The notes below the pieces were generated by a model. That model was not told where the DNA came from. It did not search any database and saw only the letters and a list, made by a program, of their open reading frames with translations. Positions 1-7,323 of a DNA stretch of 20,049 bases are shown here, piece after piece. The position numbers and the translations under genes were made by a program. The DNA is from Patescibacteria group bacterium (GTDB taxonomy: Bacteria; Patescibacteriota; Gracilibacteria; UBA1369), in contig JAHJEW010000011.1 of NCBI GenBank assembly GCA_018825335.1, positions 1 to 20,049 on the forward strand, written 5' to 3'. Numbering within the stretch: the first letter of the stretch is position 1; the number at the start of each line of letters is the position of its first letter.

Positions 1-179
1 GCCTCATCCACAAACTTCCCCTCCCAATCCCACATAAACTCTTCAACTCCAAGTTCGCCAAAACATCTATAACATTCCTCAATCTCATCCTGAGTGGGAA
101 TAAACCTGCTCCCCAAAAAATACGCCTCCCGCGCATTGTCGGGATGTTGCGTAGCCATAGTTGCGGGAATTTTGCGCAT
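1..179 (-). CDS. ppcA: Archaeal-type phosphoenolpyruvate carboxylase, N-terminal part (cut by window edge)
   Basis: Partial gene on the minus strand; only the first 59 or so codons lie in the window. The family enzyme adds bicarbonate to phosphoenolpyruvate to give oxaloacetate, an anaplerotic reaction in the cytoplasm. The translated start reads MRKIPATMATQHPDN, matching the hallmark N-terminus of archaeal-type PEP carboxylase (I-P-x-x-M-x-T-Q-H-P-D-N). About 30 residues on come DEIEECYRCFGELG and then EEFMWDWEGKFVDEA, which correspond to the conserved D-E-I...F...L-G and M-W-D-x-E-G-K-x-V-D blocks of the family. The start at 179 is chosen because the family usually begins two or three residues before I-P; an in-frame ATG at 185 would add two residues. 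The gene is divergent from fusA and unrelated to translation. Catalytic residues lie outside the window, so function is inferred from the N-terminus only. Confidence 0.85.
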   Translation of the reverse strand, partial: MRKIPATMATQHPDNAREAYFLGSRFIPTQDEIEECYRCFGELGVEEFMWDWEGKFVDE

Positions 180-225
180 TTGCATCGCCAGTAATTTACA
201 CGACAAAAAAAATTTGCGCGAGCAC

Positions 226-253
226 TTGACGCTGAATAACAAATACCTATAAT
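226..253 (+). promoter_or_regulatory. Sigma-70-type promoter for fusA and the downstream operon
   Basis: TTGACG (226-231) and a perfect TATAAT (248-253) are separated by 16 bases, giving 11 of 12 matches to the housekeeping consensus. Transcription would start near 260 and leave a leader of about 50 bases before the fusA ATG at 312. It is the best promoter match in the window and sits where the whole block begins. The start site is inferred. Confidence 0.8.
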
Positions 254-277
254 ACGAAGGCTCTTTTCAAGGGCTTA

Positions 278-286
278 TTTATAGCA
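278..286 (-). promoter_or_regulatory. Possible extended -10 element for the divergent ppcA gene
   Basis: On the minus strand this reads TGCTATAAA, the TGn plus TATAAA form of an extended -10. No convincing -35 hexamer lies 16-18 bases upstream. If used, it would give a leader of about 90 bases and the transcript would run through the fusA promoter, so the two would compete. This is weak evidence from one short motif. Confidence 0.25.
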
Positions 287-311
287 AATTATCCATTTTA
301 CAAACACTGCC

Positions 312-2390
312 ATGTCAGAAGACCTCCGTAAACTACGCAACTTTGGGATCATAGCCCACATTGACGCCGGTAAAACAACCACCACAGAACGCATTCTTTT
401 TTATACCGGAATAAATTACAAAATCGGCGAAGTTCACGAAGGTGCCGCAACCATGGACTGGATGGAACAGGAAAGAGAAAGAGGAATCACAATCACATCC
501 GCGGCAACAACCTGCGCCTGGAAAGATTGCAGATACAACATTATTGACACTCCGGGGCACGTTGATTTTACAGCGGAAGTAGAGAGGTCACTTCGCGTAC
601 TGGACGGCGGCGTTGTTGTATTCGACGGATCACAGGGCGTTGAACCCCAGTCGGAAACGGTATGGCGCCAGGCGGACAAATATAACGTTCCACGAATGGC
701 TTTTGTAAACAAGATGGATAAAGTGGGTGCGGATTTCTTCATGAGCCTGGAATCCATCCACAAAAGACTCACTCCAAACGCCGTTGCAGCCCAGCTGCCG
801 ATAGGTTTTGAAAACAGCTTCAAAGGTTGCATCGACCTGCTGGACAGAAAAGCTTACGAATTTGAAGGACAGATGGGTGAGATCGTCAAAGAAATACCTG
901 TACCGGAAGATATTAAAGATCAGATGGAGAAATACCGCGCAACTCTTGTTGAAAAAATCTCTGAAAACGACGACGCATGCATGGAGAAGTTTATTAACGG
1001 CGAAGAACTTTCCGTGGAAGAACTCAAAAAAGGTCTTCGTCAGGCGGTAATCGATGTTAAACTATTCCCTGTTTATTGCGGCAGCGCGCTTGCTAATAAA
1101 GGAACTCAACTTGTCCTGGATGCAGTAAACGATTTTCTACCTTCACCATTGGACATTGCGGCAATAAAAGGTACAAACCCCGACACCGAGCAGGTGGAAG
1201 AAAGAAAAGCAGATGATAATGAGCCTTTCTCCGCACTGATTTTCAAAATCATGACAGATCCTTTTGTTGGCAAACTGGTTTATTTCCGTGTCTATTCGGG
1301 AAAACTGGATTCCGGCAGCTATATACTTAACAGCTCCACCGGTAACAAAGAACGCGTAAGTCGCCTTTTGCAAATGCACGCCAACGACCGGAAAGAAGTT
1401 AAAGAAGTAAGAGCCGGCGACATCGCCGCCATAGTAGGACTTAAGAGCGTCCGCACGGGACAAACACTCTGCACCGAAGACCATCCGATACTGCTTGAAT
1501 CCATTACTTTCCCGCAACCCGTAATTCAGATCGCAATCGAACCAAAAACCAAAGCGGACCAGGAAAAGATGGGTATAGCCCTGCAAAAACTGGCCGAGGA
1601 AGATCCAACCTTCCAGGTAAAGAGTGACGAAGAAACCGCCCAGACCCTTATTGCGGGGATGGGAGAATTACATCTGGACATTCTTGTCGACCGCATGAAG
1701 CGGGAGTTCAAGGTGGAGGCAAACGTGGGCCGACCACAGGTTGCGTACCGCGAAACAGTCCAGGAGGAAGTAAAGGCCGAAGAAAAGTACGTCAAGCAAA
1801 CGGGTGGTCGCGGTCAATACGGGCATGTTCTCATTAAGGTAATACCGAACGAAGCGGGTAAAGGTTACGAATTCGTGAACGCAATCGTTGGCGGAAAAAT
1901 CCCCAGAGAATTTATTCCCGCTGTAGATAAAGGTATTCAGGATGCCATGACACGCGGCATCATCGCAGGATACCCAATGGTGGACATAAAAGTGGAACTG
2001 TACGATGGCTCTTATCACGATGTGGACTCAAACGAAATGGCTTTCAAAGTTGCGGGATCTCTTGCTTTCCAGAAAGGCGCAAGAAACGCAAAACCTGTTC
2101 TGCTGGAGCCAATCATGAAAGTTGAAGTAACATCTCCTGAAGAGTTTTTCGGCGACATAATGGGCAACCTCAACTCAAAACGCGGCCAGATTTACGAAAC
2201 AATGGACAGGGGAACGGCAAAAATCATACACGCATACGTCCCTCTTTCCGAAATGTTCGGCTACGCCACAGATCTAAGATCCATGTCCCAGGGTCGCGCG
2301 GCATACTCAATGGAGTTTGATAAATACGAAAAAGTACCGCAAAACGTAGCGGAGAAGATCGTAGCGGAACGCGGCTCGGGTAAAGGTTAG
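312..2390 (+). CDS. fusA: Elongation factor G
   Basis: Translational GTPase that moves tRNA and mRNA through the ribosome after peptide transfer and helps RRF split ribosomes; cytoplasmic. The 692 residues match the usual EF-G length. All GTPase motifs are visible: P-loop AHIDAGKT at 15-22, switch I RGIT at 57-60, DTPGH at 79-83, NKMD at 133-136 and GSAL at 257-260. The domain IV loop GGRGQYGHV lies at 498-506. The ATG at 312 gives the normal N-terminus (LRNFGIIAHIDAG follows a few residues in). The gene stops with TAG. It is the first gene of the block and is followed by tuf after 103 bases. rpsL and rpsG, which normally precede fusA in the str operon, are absent here. Confidence 0.98.
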   Translation: MSEDLRKLRNFGIIAHIDAGKTTTTERILFYTGINYKIGEVHEGAATMDWMEQERERGITITSAATTCAWKDCRYNIIDTPGHVDFTAEVERSLRVLDGGVVVFDGSQGVEPQSETVWRQADKYNVPRMAFVNKMDKVGADFFMSLESIHKRLTPNAVAAQLPIGFENSFKGCIDLLDRKAYEFEGQMGEIVKEIPVPEDIKDQMEKYRATLVEKISENDDACMEKFINGEELSVEELKKGLRQAVIDVKLFPVYCGSALANKGTQLVLDAVNDFLPSPLDIAAIKGTNPDTEQVEERKADDNEPFSALIFKIMTDPFVGKLVYFRVYSGKLDSGSYILNSSTGNKERVSRLLQMHANDRKEVKEVRAGDIAAIVGLKSVRTGQTLCTEDHPILLESITFPQPVIQIAIEPKTKADQEKMGIALQKLAEEDPTFQVKSDEETAQTLIAGMGELHLDILVDRMKREFKVEANVGRPQVAYRETVQEEVKAEEKYVKQTGGRGQYGHVLIKVIPNEAGKGYEFVNAIVGGKIPREFIPAVDKGIQDAMTRGIIAGYPMVDIKVELYDGSYHDVDSNEMAFKVAGSLAFQKGARNAKPVLLEPIMKVEVTSPEEFFGDIMGNLNSKRGQIYETMDRGTAKIIHAYVPLSEMFGYATDLRSMSQGRAAYSMEFDKYEKVPQNVAEKIVAERGSGKG

Positions 2391-2399
2391 CAAAAAACC

Positions 2400-2428
2400 T
2401 TGTGCTCCCCAAAAAAATACTATAGTAT
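2400..2428 (+). promoter_or_regulatory. Weak candidate promoter in the fusA-tuf gap
   Basis: The 103-base gap (2391-2493) holds TTGTGC (2400-2405) with either TAGTAT (2423-2428, 17-base spacer) or TATAGT (2421-2426, 15-base spacer). Both -10 options sit in a perfect 12-bp palindrome, ATACTATAGTAT (2417-2428). A second AT-rich -10-like site, TATAAA, lies at 2457-2462. A separate tuf promoter would be plausible because EF-Tu is needed in excess, but neither candidate is strong. Confidence 0.35.
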
Positions 2429-2493
2429 CTCTTCGCATTTCCCGATTTTTTACACTTATAAAATAATAAAAAACCTTTTAACCTTCACATAAT

Positions 2494-3684
2494 ATGGCAG
2501 ATGTAAAAAAGTTTGAAAGAACGAAGCCTCACGTAAACGTGGGCACCATCGGTCACGTTGACCATGGTAAGACCACATTAACCGCAGCCATTACCCAATA
2601 CTGCGCAACCAAAGGTTTGGCCGAAGCGAAAGCTTTTGACCAGATAGACAATGCGCCGGAAGAAAAAGCGAGAGGCATCACAATTGCGACCTCACACCAG
2701 GAATACGAGACCGAGAAGAGGCATTATGCACACGTCGACTGCCCGGGACATGCAGATTATGTGAAGAACATGATTACAGGTGCCGCCCAGATGGACGGAG
2801 CCATTCTTGTTGTTTCCGCGGCGGACGGCCCGATGCCGCAAACCCGTGAACACATCCTTCTTGCCAAACAGGTAAACGTACCGAACATAATTGTATTCAT
2901 GAACAAGATGGACATGGCCGACCCGGAAATCGCCGAACTTTCAGAAATGGAAGTACGTGATCTTCTCAAAAAATACAACTTCGACGGTGATAATGTGCCG
3001 ATCATCAAAGGTTCCGCTTTAAAAGCGCTCGAAAATCCCGGCGACCCCGAAGCCACAAAGTGCATCCAGGAGCTTCTCGACGCTCTGGACTCATACATTC
3101 CGGAGCCTGTCCGTGATCTGGATAAGCCTTTCCTTATGCCAGTTGAAGACGTTTTCTCCATCAAGGGACGAGGTACCGTTGCCACCGGCCGTGTTGAAAC
3201 CGGTATAGTTAAAGTAAACGAGGAAGTCGAAATAGTTGGTATTATGCCCACAAAGAAAGTTGTCGTTACCGGAGTTGAAATGTTTAAAAAACTCCTTGAT
3301 CAGGGTCAGGCCGGTGATAACGTTGGTCTTTTACTCCGCGGTATTGAACGCGAGGAGATTATTCGCGGTCAGGTTTGCTGCAAACCCGGCTCCATTAAAC
3401 CTCACAAAAAGTTCAAGGCCGAAGTTTACGTATTGACCAAAGAAGAAGGTGGAAGACACACTCCGTTCTTTAAAGGGTACAAACCTCAGTTCTACATCCG
3501 TACAACAGACGTTACGGGATCTATCGAACTGCCGGAGGGTACGGAAATGGTCATGCCCGGAGATAACATTGTTATGACCGTTGAACTTGGAAACGAAATT
3601 GCATTGGACCAGGGTACGCGCTTTGCCATCCGTGAAGGTGGACGAACGGTTGGTGCTGGAGTCGTATCGGAAATTCTAGCCTAA
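2494..3684 (+). CDS. tuf: Elongation factor Tu
   Basis: GTPase that brings aminoacyl-tRNA to the ribosomal A site; usually among the most abundant cytoplasmic proteins. The 396-residue length is typical. GTPase motifs are complete: GHVDHGKTT at 20-28, RGIT at 60-63, DCPGH at 82-86, NKMD at 137-140 and GSAL at 173-176. Domains 2 and 3 follow, with the family's GRGTVATGRVE stretch and a C-terminus ending GAGVVSEILA. The ATG start gives the standard MADVKKFERTKPHVNVGTIGH-like beginning. It follows fusA and precedes rpsJ by only 8 bases, so the str-type and S10-type clusters are joined. Whether a second tuf copy exists elsewhere cannot be seen. Confidence 0.98.
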   Translation: MADVKKFERTKPHVNVGTIGHVDHGKTTLTAAITQYCATKGLAEAKAFDQIDNAPEEKARGITIATSHQEYETEKRHYAHVDCPGHADYVKNMITGAAQMDGAILVVSAADGPMPQTREHILLAKQVNVPNIIVFMNKMDMADPEIAELSEMEVRDLLKKYNFDGDNVPIIKGSALKALENPGDPEATKCIQELLDALDSYIPEPVRDLDKPFLMPVEDVFSIKGRGTVATGRVETGIVKVNEEVEIVGIMPTKKVVVTGVEMFKKLLDQGQAGDNVGLLLRGIEREEIIRGQVCCKPGSIKPHKKFKAEVYVLTKEEGGRHTPFFKGYKPQFYIRTTDVTGSIELPEGTEMVMPGDNIVMTVELGNEIALDQGTRFAIREGGRTVGAGVVSEILA

Positions 3685-3692
3685 CCAACAAA

Positions 3693-4028
3693 ATGGCCAG
3701 CAAGCAAAAAATCAGAATAAAAATCCAGGCATACGATCATAAAGTGGTGGATGATTCCGCCAGACTTATTATCGATACTGCGGAAAGAACAGGTGCAATA
3801 GTTGCCGGCCCGATACCACTTCCAAGCAAAATAGAAAAATTTACGGTAAACAGATCAACATTTGTACACAAGAAAGCAAGAGAACAATTTGAAATCAGAA
3901 CCCACAAAAGACTTATCGATATAACGGAAAGTACGCCCAAGACAGTCGACTCCCTTACAAATTTAAGCCTGCCGGCGGGAGTGGATATAGAAATTAAGAT
4001 GCTGGCTATTAAGGCGCAAAACGAATAA
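3693..4028 (+). CDS. rpsJ: 30S ribosomal protein S10
   Basis: Small-subunit head protein; in many bacteria it also pairs with NusB in antitermination of rRNA transcription. At 111 residues it is slightly longer than the E. coli protein (103). The start MASKQKIRIKIQAYDHKVVD and the middle TGAIVAGPIPLPSK and RTHKRLIDI are the conserved S10 blocks; the C-terminus adds a few residues (AIKAQNE). It lies 8 bases after tuf and is followed by an 89-base gap, the largest inside the S10 cluster. Confidence 0.97.
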   Translation: MASKQKIRIKIQAYDHKVVDDSARLIIDTAERTGAIVAGPIPLPSKIEKFTVNRSTFVHKKAREQFEIRTHKRLIDITESTPKTVDSLTNLSLPAGVDIEIKMLAIKAQNE

Positions 4029-4054
4029 AAAATACAAACAGTTAAGTTATCATG

Positions 4055-4110
4055 AGAGCGAGGCTCTATCCAAAGTCAACCTCTCTAAGGCGTAAAGCCT
4101 TATAACCTCT
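4055..4110 (+). promoter_or_regulatory. Two short hairpins and a repeated heptamer between rpsJ and rplC
   Basis: The 89-base gap (4029-4117) is unusually long for this operon. It holds a 5-bp hairpin AGAGC-GAG-GCTCT (4055-4067) and a 6-bp hairpin TAAGGC-GTAAA-GCCTTA (4086-4102). The heptamer AACCTCT occurs at 4078-4084 and 4104-4110, flanking the second hairpin. No T-run follows either hairpin, so neither looks like an intrinsic terminator. They could be a ribosomal-protein binding leader or an RNA-processing site. The repeats and base pairs are read directly; function is a guess. Confidence 0.4.
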
Positions 4111-4117
4111 AAACAAT

Positions 4118-4702
4118 ATGACCGGAATTCTCGGTAGAAAAATAGGCATGACCCGCGTCATTCAAGACGACGGCCGCGTGATCCCAATGACAGTTGTCCA
4201 GTGCACCCCGAATGTGGTGACTCAGGTAAAAACAGCTGAAAAAGACGGATATCCGGCGATAGTCCTTGGGTTTTGTGAGCTCTCCAAGCCCGGCAAGACC
4301 AGGAAATACAGGTACATGAAGGAGTTCCGCCTTGAAGAAGGAGTTGAAGTCAAAAAAGGCGATTCTATAACAGTTGACATCTTCAATGAAGGAGACGAGG
4401 TAAAAGTAACCGGAACCTCCAAGGGTAAAGGCTTTCAGGGAGTTATGAAAAGATATAACTTTCACGGAGGCCCGGGTTCACACGGTTCCCACCATGTAAG
4501 AGAACCCGGTTCGGTTGGAGCCTGCGCCAGCCCTGGACGCATTCATAGGGGTAAAAAATTACCCGGACGAATGGGTGGCGCTACCGTAACACTTTCAAGC
4601 GCCTCGGTAGTTTACCTGGATAAGAAACGCAGTATCATCGGCATTAAAGGAGCGATTCCCGGAGGTGCGAACTCACTCGTTACAATCAAGAAAGTATTAT
4701 AA
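4118..4702 (+). CDS. rplC: 50S ribosomal protein L3
   Basis: Early-assembly large-subunit protein whose central loop reaches the peptidyl-transferase centre. At 194 residues it is slightly short of the E. coli length (209). The start MTGILGRKIGMTRVI is typical. The loop includes GKGFQGVMKR (103-112), then GGPGSHGSHHVREPGSVG (117-134) and RGKKLPGRMGG (144-154). At the position of the glutamine that PrmB methylates in E. coli (GQMG), this protein has arginine (R151), as many bacteria do, so that modification is not expected. It begins the rplC-rplD-rplW-rplB run, with spacing of 5 bases or less between genes. Confidence 0.97.
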   Translation: MTGILGRKIGMTRVIQDDGRVIPMTVVQCTPNVVTQVKTAEKDGYPAIVLGFCELSKPGKTRKYRYMKEFRLEEGVEVKKGDSITVDIFNEGDEVKVTGTSKGKGFQGVMKRYNFHGGPGSHGSHHVREPGSVGACASPGRIHRGKKLPGRMGGATVTLSSASVVYLDKKRSIIGIKGAIPGGANSLVTIKKVL

Positions 4703-4707
4703 AAATC

Positions 4708-5346
4708 ATGTTAAAAGTTATACTGTACAATCAGAAAGGTGAAAAGAAAGGAGATGTCCAGGTGTCGGATCAAATTTTCGGCGTAAAATACAACGAAGAT
4801 CTCATTCACCAGGCACTGCTAAGACAGCTCTCAAATGCGCGCCTTGGCATGATTGCTCACACCAAAACCAAGGGTGAGGTAAGAGGCGGCGGACGCAAAC
4901 CATTCCGTCAGAAAGGCACGGGCAAGGCGCGCCAGGGATCCACCCGAAACCCACATATGCCCGGAGGCGGAGTCGCCATGGGTCCGCGCAATAATCGCAA
5001 TTTTAAAAAAGATATGCCAAAGAAACAAAGGCGGCTTGCGCTATTTTCCGCTTTATCGGCCAAATATAACGAAAATAAGGTAATGGCCATCGACAAATTT
5101 GAAGGGGAGATCAAGACCAAAGTTTTCATGGAAATGTTACATAAGCTCCCCATTGAAAAAGACGTTCTGATAGTAATCCCCGGGAAAAACGATATTATTC
5201 AGAAATCAAGCAACAACCTTCCATTCGCAAAAACGCTCCTGGTAAACTATCTGAACATCGCCGATCTGCAAAAATACGACAGCGTTCTTTTCATGGAAGA
5301 AGCACTTAAAAAAATAGAAGAAGTATTCCTAGCCAAATCAGAATAA
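4708..5346 (+). CDS. rplD: 50S ribosomal protein L4
   Basis: Primary 23S rRNA binding protein lining the exit tunnel; in E. coli it also represses the S10 operon, not shown here. The 212-residue length is usual. The basic extended loop runs about 52-100, with TKGEVRGGGRKPFRQKGTG then GGGVAMGPRN, the conserved tunnel part of L4 where macrolide-affecting changes occur in other species. The C-terminal half is the Rossmann-like domain. Its stop codon TAA shares one base with the rplW ATG, which suggests coupled translation. Confidence 0.96.
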   Translation: MLKVILYNQKGEKKGDVQVSDQIFGVKYNEDLIHQALLRQLSNARLGMIAHTKTKGEVRGGGRKPFRQKGTGKARQGSTRNPHMPGGGVAMGPRNNRNFKKDMPKKQRRLALFSALSAKYNENKVMAIDKFEGEIKTKVFMEMLHKLPIEKDVLIVIPGKNDIIQKSSNNLPFAKTLLVNYLNIADLQKYDSVLFMEEALKKIEEVFLAKSE

Positions 5347-5648
5347 TGAAAGCACTCTACACTATCATCAAGCCGATTGTAACTGAAAAAGCAATTAAAC
5401 TGAGCGAAAAAATGACATACTCATTTTACGTTAATTCCAAAGCAACCAAGATTGACGTAAAAATGGCTGTAAAAGAACTATATGGACAAAATGTGGATTC
5501 CGTCAAAATGACCGTCAGTCCGGCGAAAACACGTGGCCTGCGAAATACTGTCGTCATCAAAAGGAAAAAGATGAAAAAAGCAATCGTGACACTTAAGGGT
5601 AAAAAGAAAATCGACCTTACCAAAGTAACCAAAGAACCTAAGAAATAA
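5346..5648 (+). CDS. rplW: 50S ribosomal protein L23
   Basis: Large-subunit protein at the tunnel exit, the docking site for trigger factor and SRP. The length of 100 residues is typical. The N-terminus has IIKPIVTEKA (7-16), the L23 signature, followed by the TYSFYVNSKATK strand and a lysine-rich C-terminal half. The ATG overlaps the last base of the rplD stop codon (TAATG), and rplB follows after 2 bases, so this gene is likely translated with its neighbours. Confidence 0.95.
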   Translation: MKALYTIIKPIVTEKAIKLSEKMTYSFYVNSKATKIDVKMAVKELYGQNVDSVKMTVSPAKTRGLRNTVVIKRKKMKKAIVTLKGKKKIDLTKVTKEPKK

Positions 5649-5650
5649 CA

Positions 5651-6502
5651 ATGGCAATCAAAATTTACAAAGGAACCACCCCGGGCCGGAGAAACATGAG
5701 CGGTTACTCATTCGAAGAGATAACCAGGGATAAGCCGGAAAAAAGCCTTCTTACTTCGAAAAGAAGCAGAGCCGGCCGAAACAACCAGGGGAAAATAACA
5801 ATCAGACATCAGGGCAGTGGACATAAAAAACAGTACAGAATCATTGATTTCAAGCAACGCGATAAAATCAACATCCCCTGCAAAGTAATCTCAATTGAAT
5901 ACGATCCCAACCGCACCGCTTACATCATGCTGGTTAATTACGCAGATGGTGAAAAGAGATACCACCTCGCCCCAAGCACAATCAAGGTTGGAGCCGAATT
6001 AATCGCAAAAGAAAAAGCAAAAGCACAGGTGGGAAATCGTATGGCTCTTAAAAATGTTCCACCTGGATATTTTATTCACAACGTCGAACTGCAATTGGGA
6101 AGAGGCGGCCAGATCATCCGTTCCGCCGGCTCCAAAGGGAAAGTTGTTGCCGTAGAGGGAGACAACGCGCAGGTTGAATTTCCATCGGGCGAAATACGCC
6201 TTGTGGACAAAAATTGCTTTGCAACCATCGGAACTGTCAGTAACATTGACCACTCCAACGTAAGCATCGGCAAGGCCGGTCGCAATCGCTGGAAAGGCAA
6301 AAGGCCGGCTGTAAGAGGAAAAGCCATGAACCCGATAGATCATCCGCACGGTGGAGGTGAAGGAAATCAGTCAATCGGCTTAAAGCACCCGAAAACACCG
6401 TGGGGTATGCCGGCACTTGGATTTAAAACCAGAAAAAGGAAATACAGCGATAGACTCATAGTCAAGAGCCGCCGACTAAAGAAAAAAAGTAATCTAACTT
6501 AA
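5651..6502 (+). CDS. rplB: 50S ribosomal protein L2
   Basis: Conserved large-subunit protein needed for subunit joining and peptidyl-transferase activity. The 283 residues are close to the normal 270-280. The RNA-binding OB and SH3-like domains are followed by the hallmark NPIDHPHGGGEG at 227-238, including the histidine region implicated in activity, and then the basic tail KTRKRKYSDRLIVKSRR. The start MAIKIYKGTTPGRRNMSG is standard. It sits 2 bases after rplW and 6 before rpsS. Confidence 0.98.
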   Translation: MAIKIYKGTTPGRRNMSGYSFEEITRDKPEKSLLTSKRSRAGRNNQGKITIRHQGSGHKKQYRIIDFKQRDKINIPCKVISIEYDPNRTAYIMLVNYADGEKRYHLAPSTIKVGAELIAKEKAKAQVGNRMALKNVPPGYFIHNVELQLGRGGQIIRSAGSKGKVVAVEGDNAQVEFPSGEIRLVDKNCFATIGTVSNIDHSNVSIGKAGRNRWKGKRPAVRGKAMNPIDHPHGGGEGNQSIGLKHPKTPWGMPALGFKTRKRKYSDRLIVKSRRLKKKSNLT

Positions 6503-6508
6503 TCAACC

Positions 6509-6826
6509 ATGTCACGAAGTGCAAAAAAAGGACCGTTCGTAGACCCGAAGCTACTTAAAAAAGTAGATCAGATGAATAATTCCGGTCAAAAGAAAATCAT
6601 TAAAACCTGGGCGAGAGACTCAGTCATTTCACCTGAATTCGTAGGCCATACATTCGCTGTACACAACGGTAAACAACATATACCGGTATTTGTAACGGAA
6701 AACATGGTTGGACATCGGCTTGGAGAGTTCTCCCCCACTCGCAAATTCAGGAGCCACGGCGGAAAATTAGCCAAAGAATCCGCCTCTTCCTCGGCCCCGT
6801 CACAACCATCCCCACCCGCCAAATAA
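6509..6826 (+). CDS. rpsS: 30S ribosomal protein S19 with Ser/Pro-rich tail
   Basis: Small-subunit head protein that binds 16S rRNA with S13 and contacts the A-site finger. The core MSRSAKKGPFVDPKLLKKV, NGKQHIPVFVTENMVGHRLGEF (52-73) and PTRKFRSHGG (76-85) is fully conserved. At 105 residues it is longer than the usual 90 or so. Residues 91-105 form a low-complexity tail of serine, alanine and proline (ESASSSAPSQPSPPAK), not the basic end normal for S19. The tail is in frame up to the stop and shows no frameshift sign. Confidence 0.97.
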   Translation: MSRSAKKGPFVDPKLLKKVDQMNNSGQKKIIKTWARDSVISPEFVGHTFAVHNGKQHIPVFVTENMVGHRLGEFSPTRKFRSHGGKLAKESASSSAPSQPSPPAK

Positions 6827-6847
6827 TCGCATTATTAAAGAAATAAA

Positions 6848-7309
6848 ATGAAAGCTAAGGCACAATCACTACGCATCACACCAAAAAAACTGAATCTTAT
6901 TGCAGATCTGATCCGCAACAAAGATGCAATGGAAGCAATGAAAATCCTGAATATCGCACCAAAAAAAGGCGCGAATATTCTTCACAAAGTGGTTGGCAGT
7001 GCGATTGCCAATGCCAAAAATAACTTCAAACAGGATGAAAACAGTCTTTACATAAAAGAAATTTTGGTAGGCAAAGCCGCAACTTTTAAAAGATGGTTGC
7101 CTGCATCACGCGGCAGAATGCAGCCGATTTTAAAAAGAAACGCACACGTTACCATCACCCTCGGCGTAAAAGAAAAAGCAGTCAAGGCCACACCTGTAAA
7201 AGAAGAGAAACCAAAAAAAGTCACAAAGAAAACCACCGCGCCCATCGCAAAAAAAACGACAAGTAAGCCTAAAAAGACGGCAATATCCAAAGAAACAAAC
7301 GCATCTTAA
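6848..7309 (+). CDS. rplV: 50S ribosomal protein L22 with Lys/Thr-rich tail
   Basis: Large-subunit protein whose beta-hairpin lines the exit tunnel beside L4. The core covers about residues 1-107: AQSLRITPKKLNLIADLIR near the start and the hairpin-bearing stretch RWLPASRGRMQPILKRNAHV (82-101). Residues 108-153 are a lysine-, threonine- and proline-rich tail (for example KPKKVTKKTTAPIAKKTT) absent from the E. coli protein (110 residues). Such tails are usually disordered and bind rRNA. It lies 21 bases after rpsS and 14 before rpsC. Confidence 0.96.
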   Translation: MKAKAQSLRITPKKLNLIADLIRNKDAMEAMKILNIAPKKGANILHKVVGSAIANAKNNFKQDENSLYIKEILVGKAATFKRWLPASRGRMQPILKRNAHVTITLGVKEKAVKATPVKEEKPKKVTKKTTAPIAKKTTSKPKKTAISKETNAS

Positions 7310-7323
7310 TCACTCTTATCCCC

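Noticed and set aside
333..560. Minus-strand open frames inside fusA, tuf and other genes
   Set aside because: They are shadows of conserved coding frames; none has a recognisable product or its own start context.
2383..2401. AAGGTT/AACCTT hairpin at the fusA stop as an intrinsic terminator
   Set aside because: The stem is only 6 bp of mostly A-T pairs and is followed by GTGCTCCCC, not a T-run.
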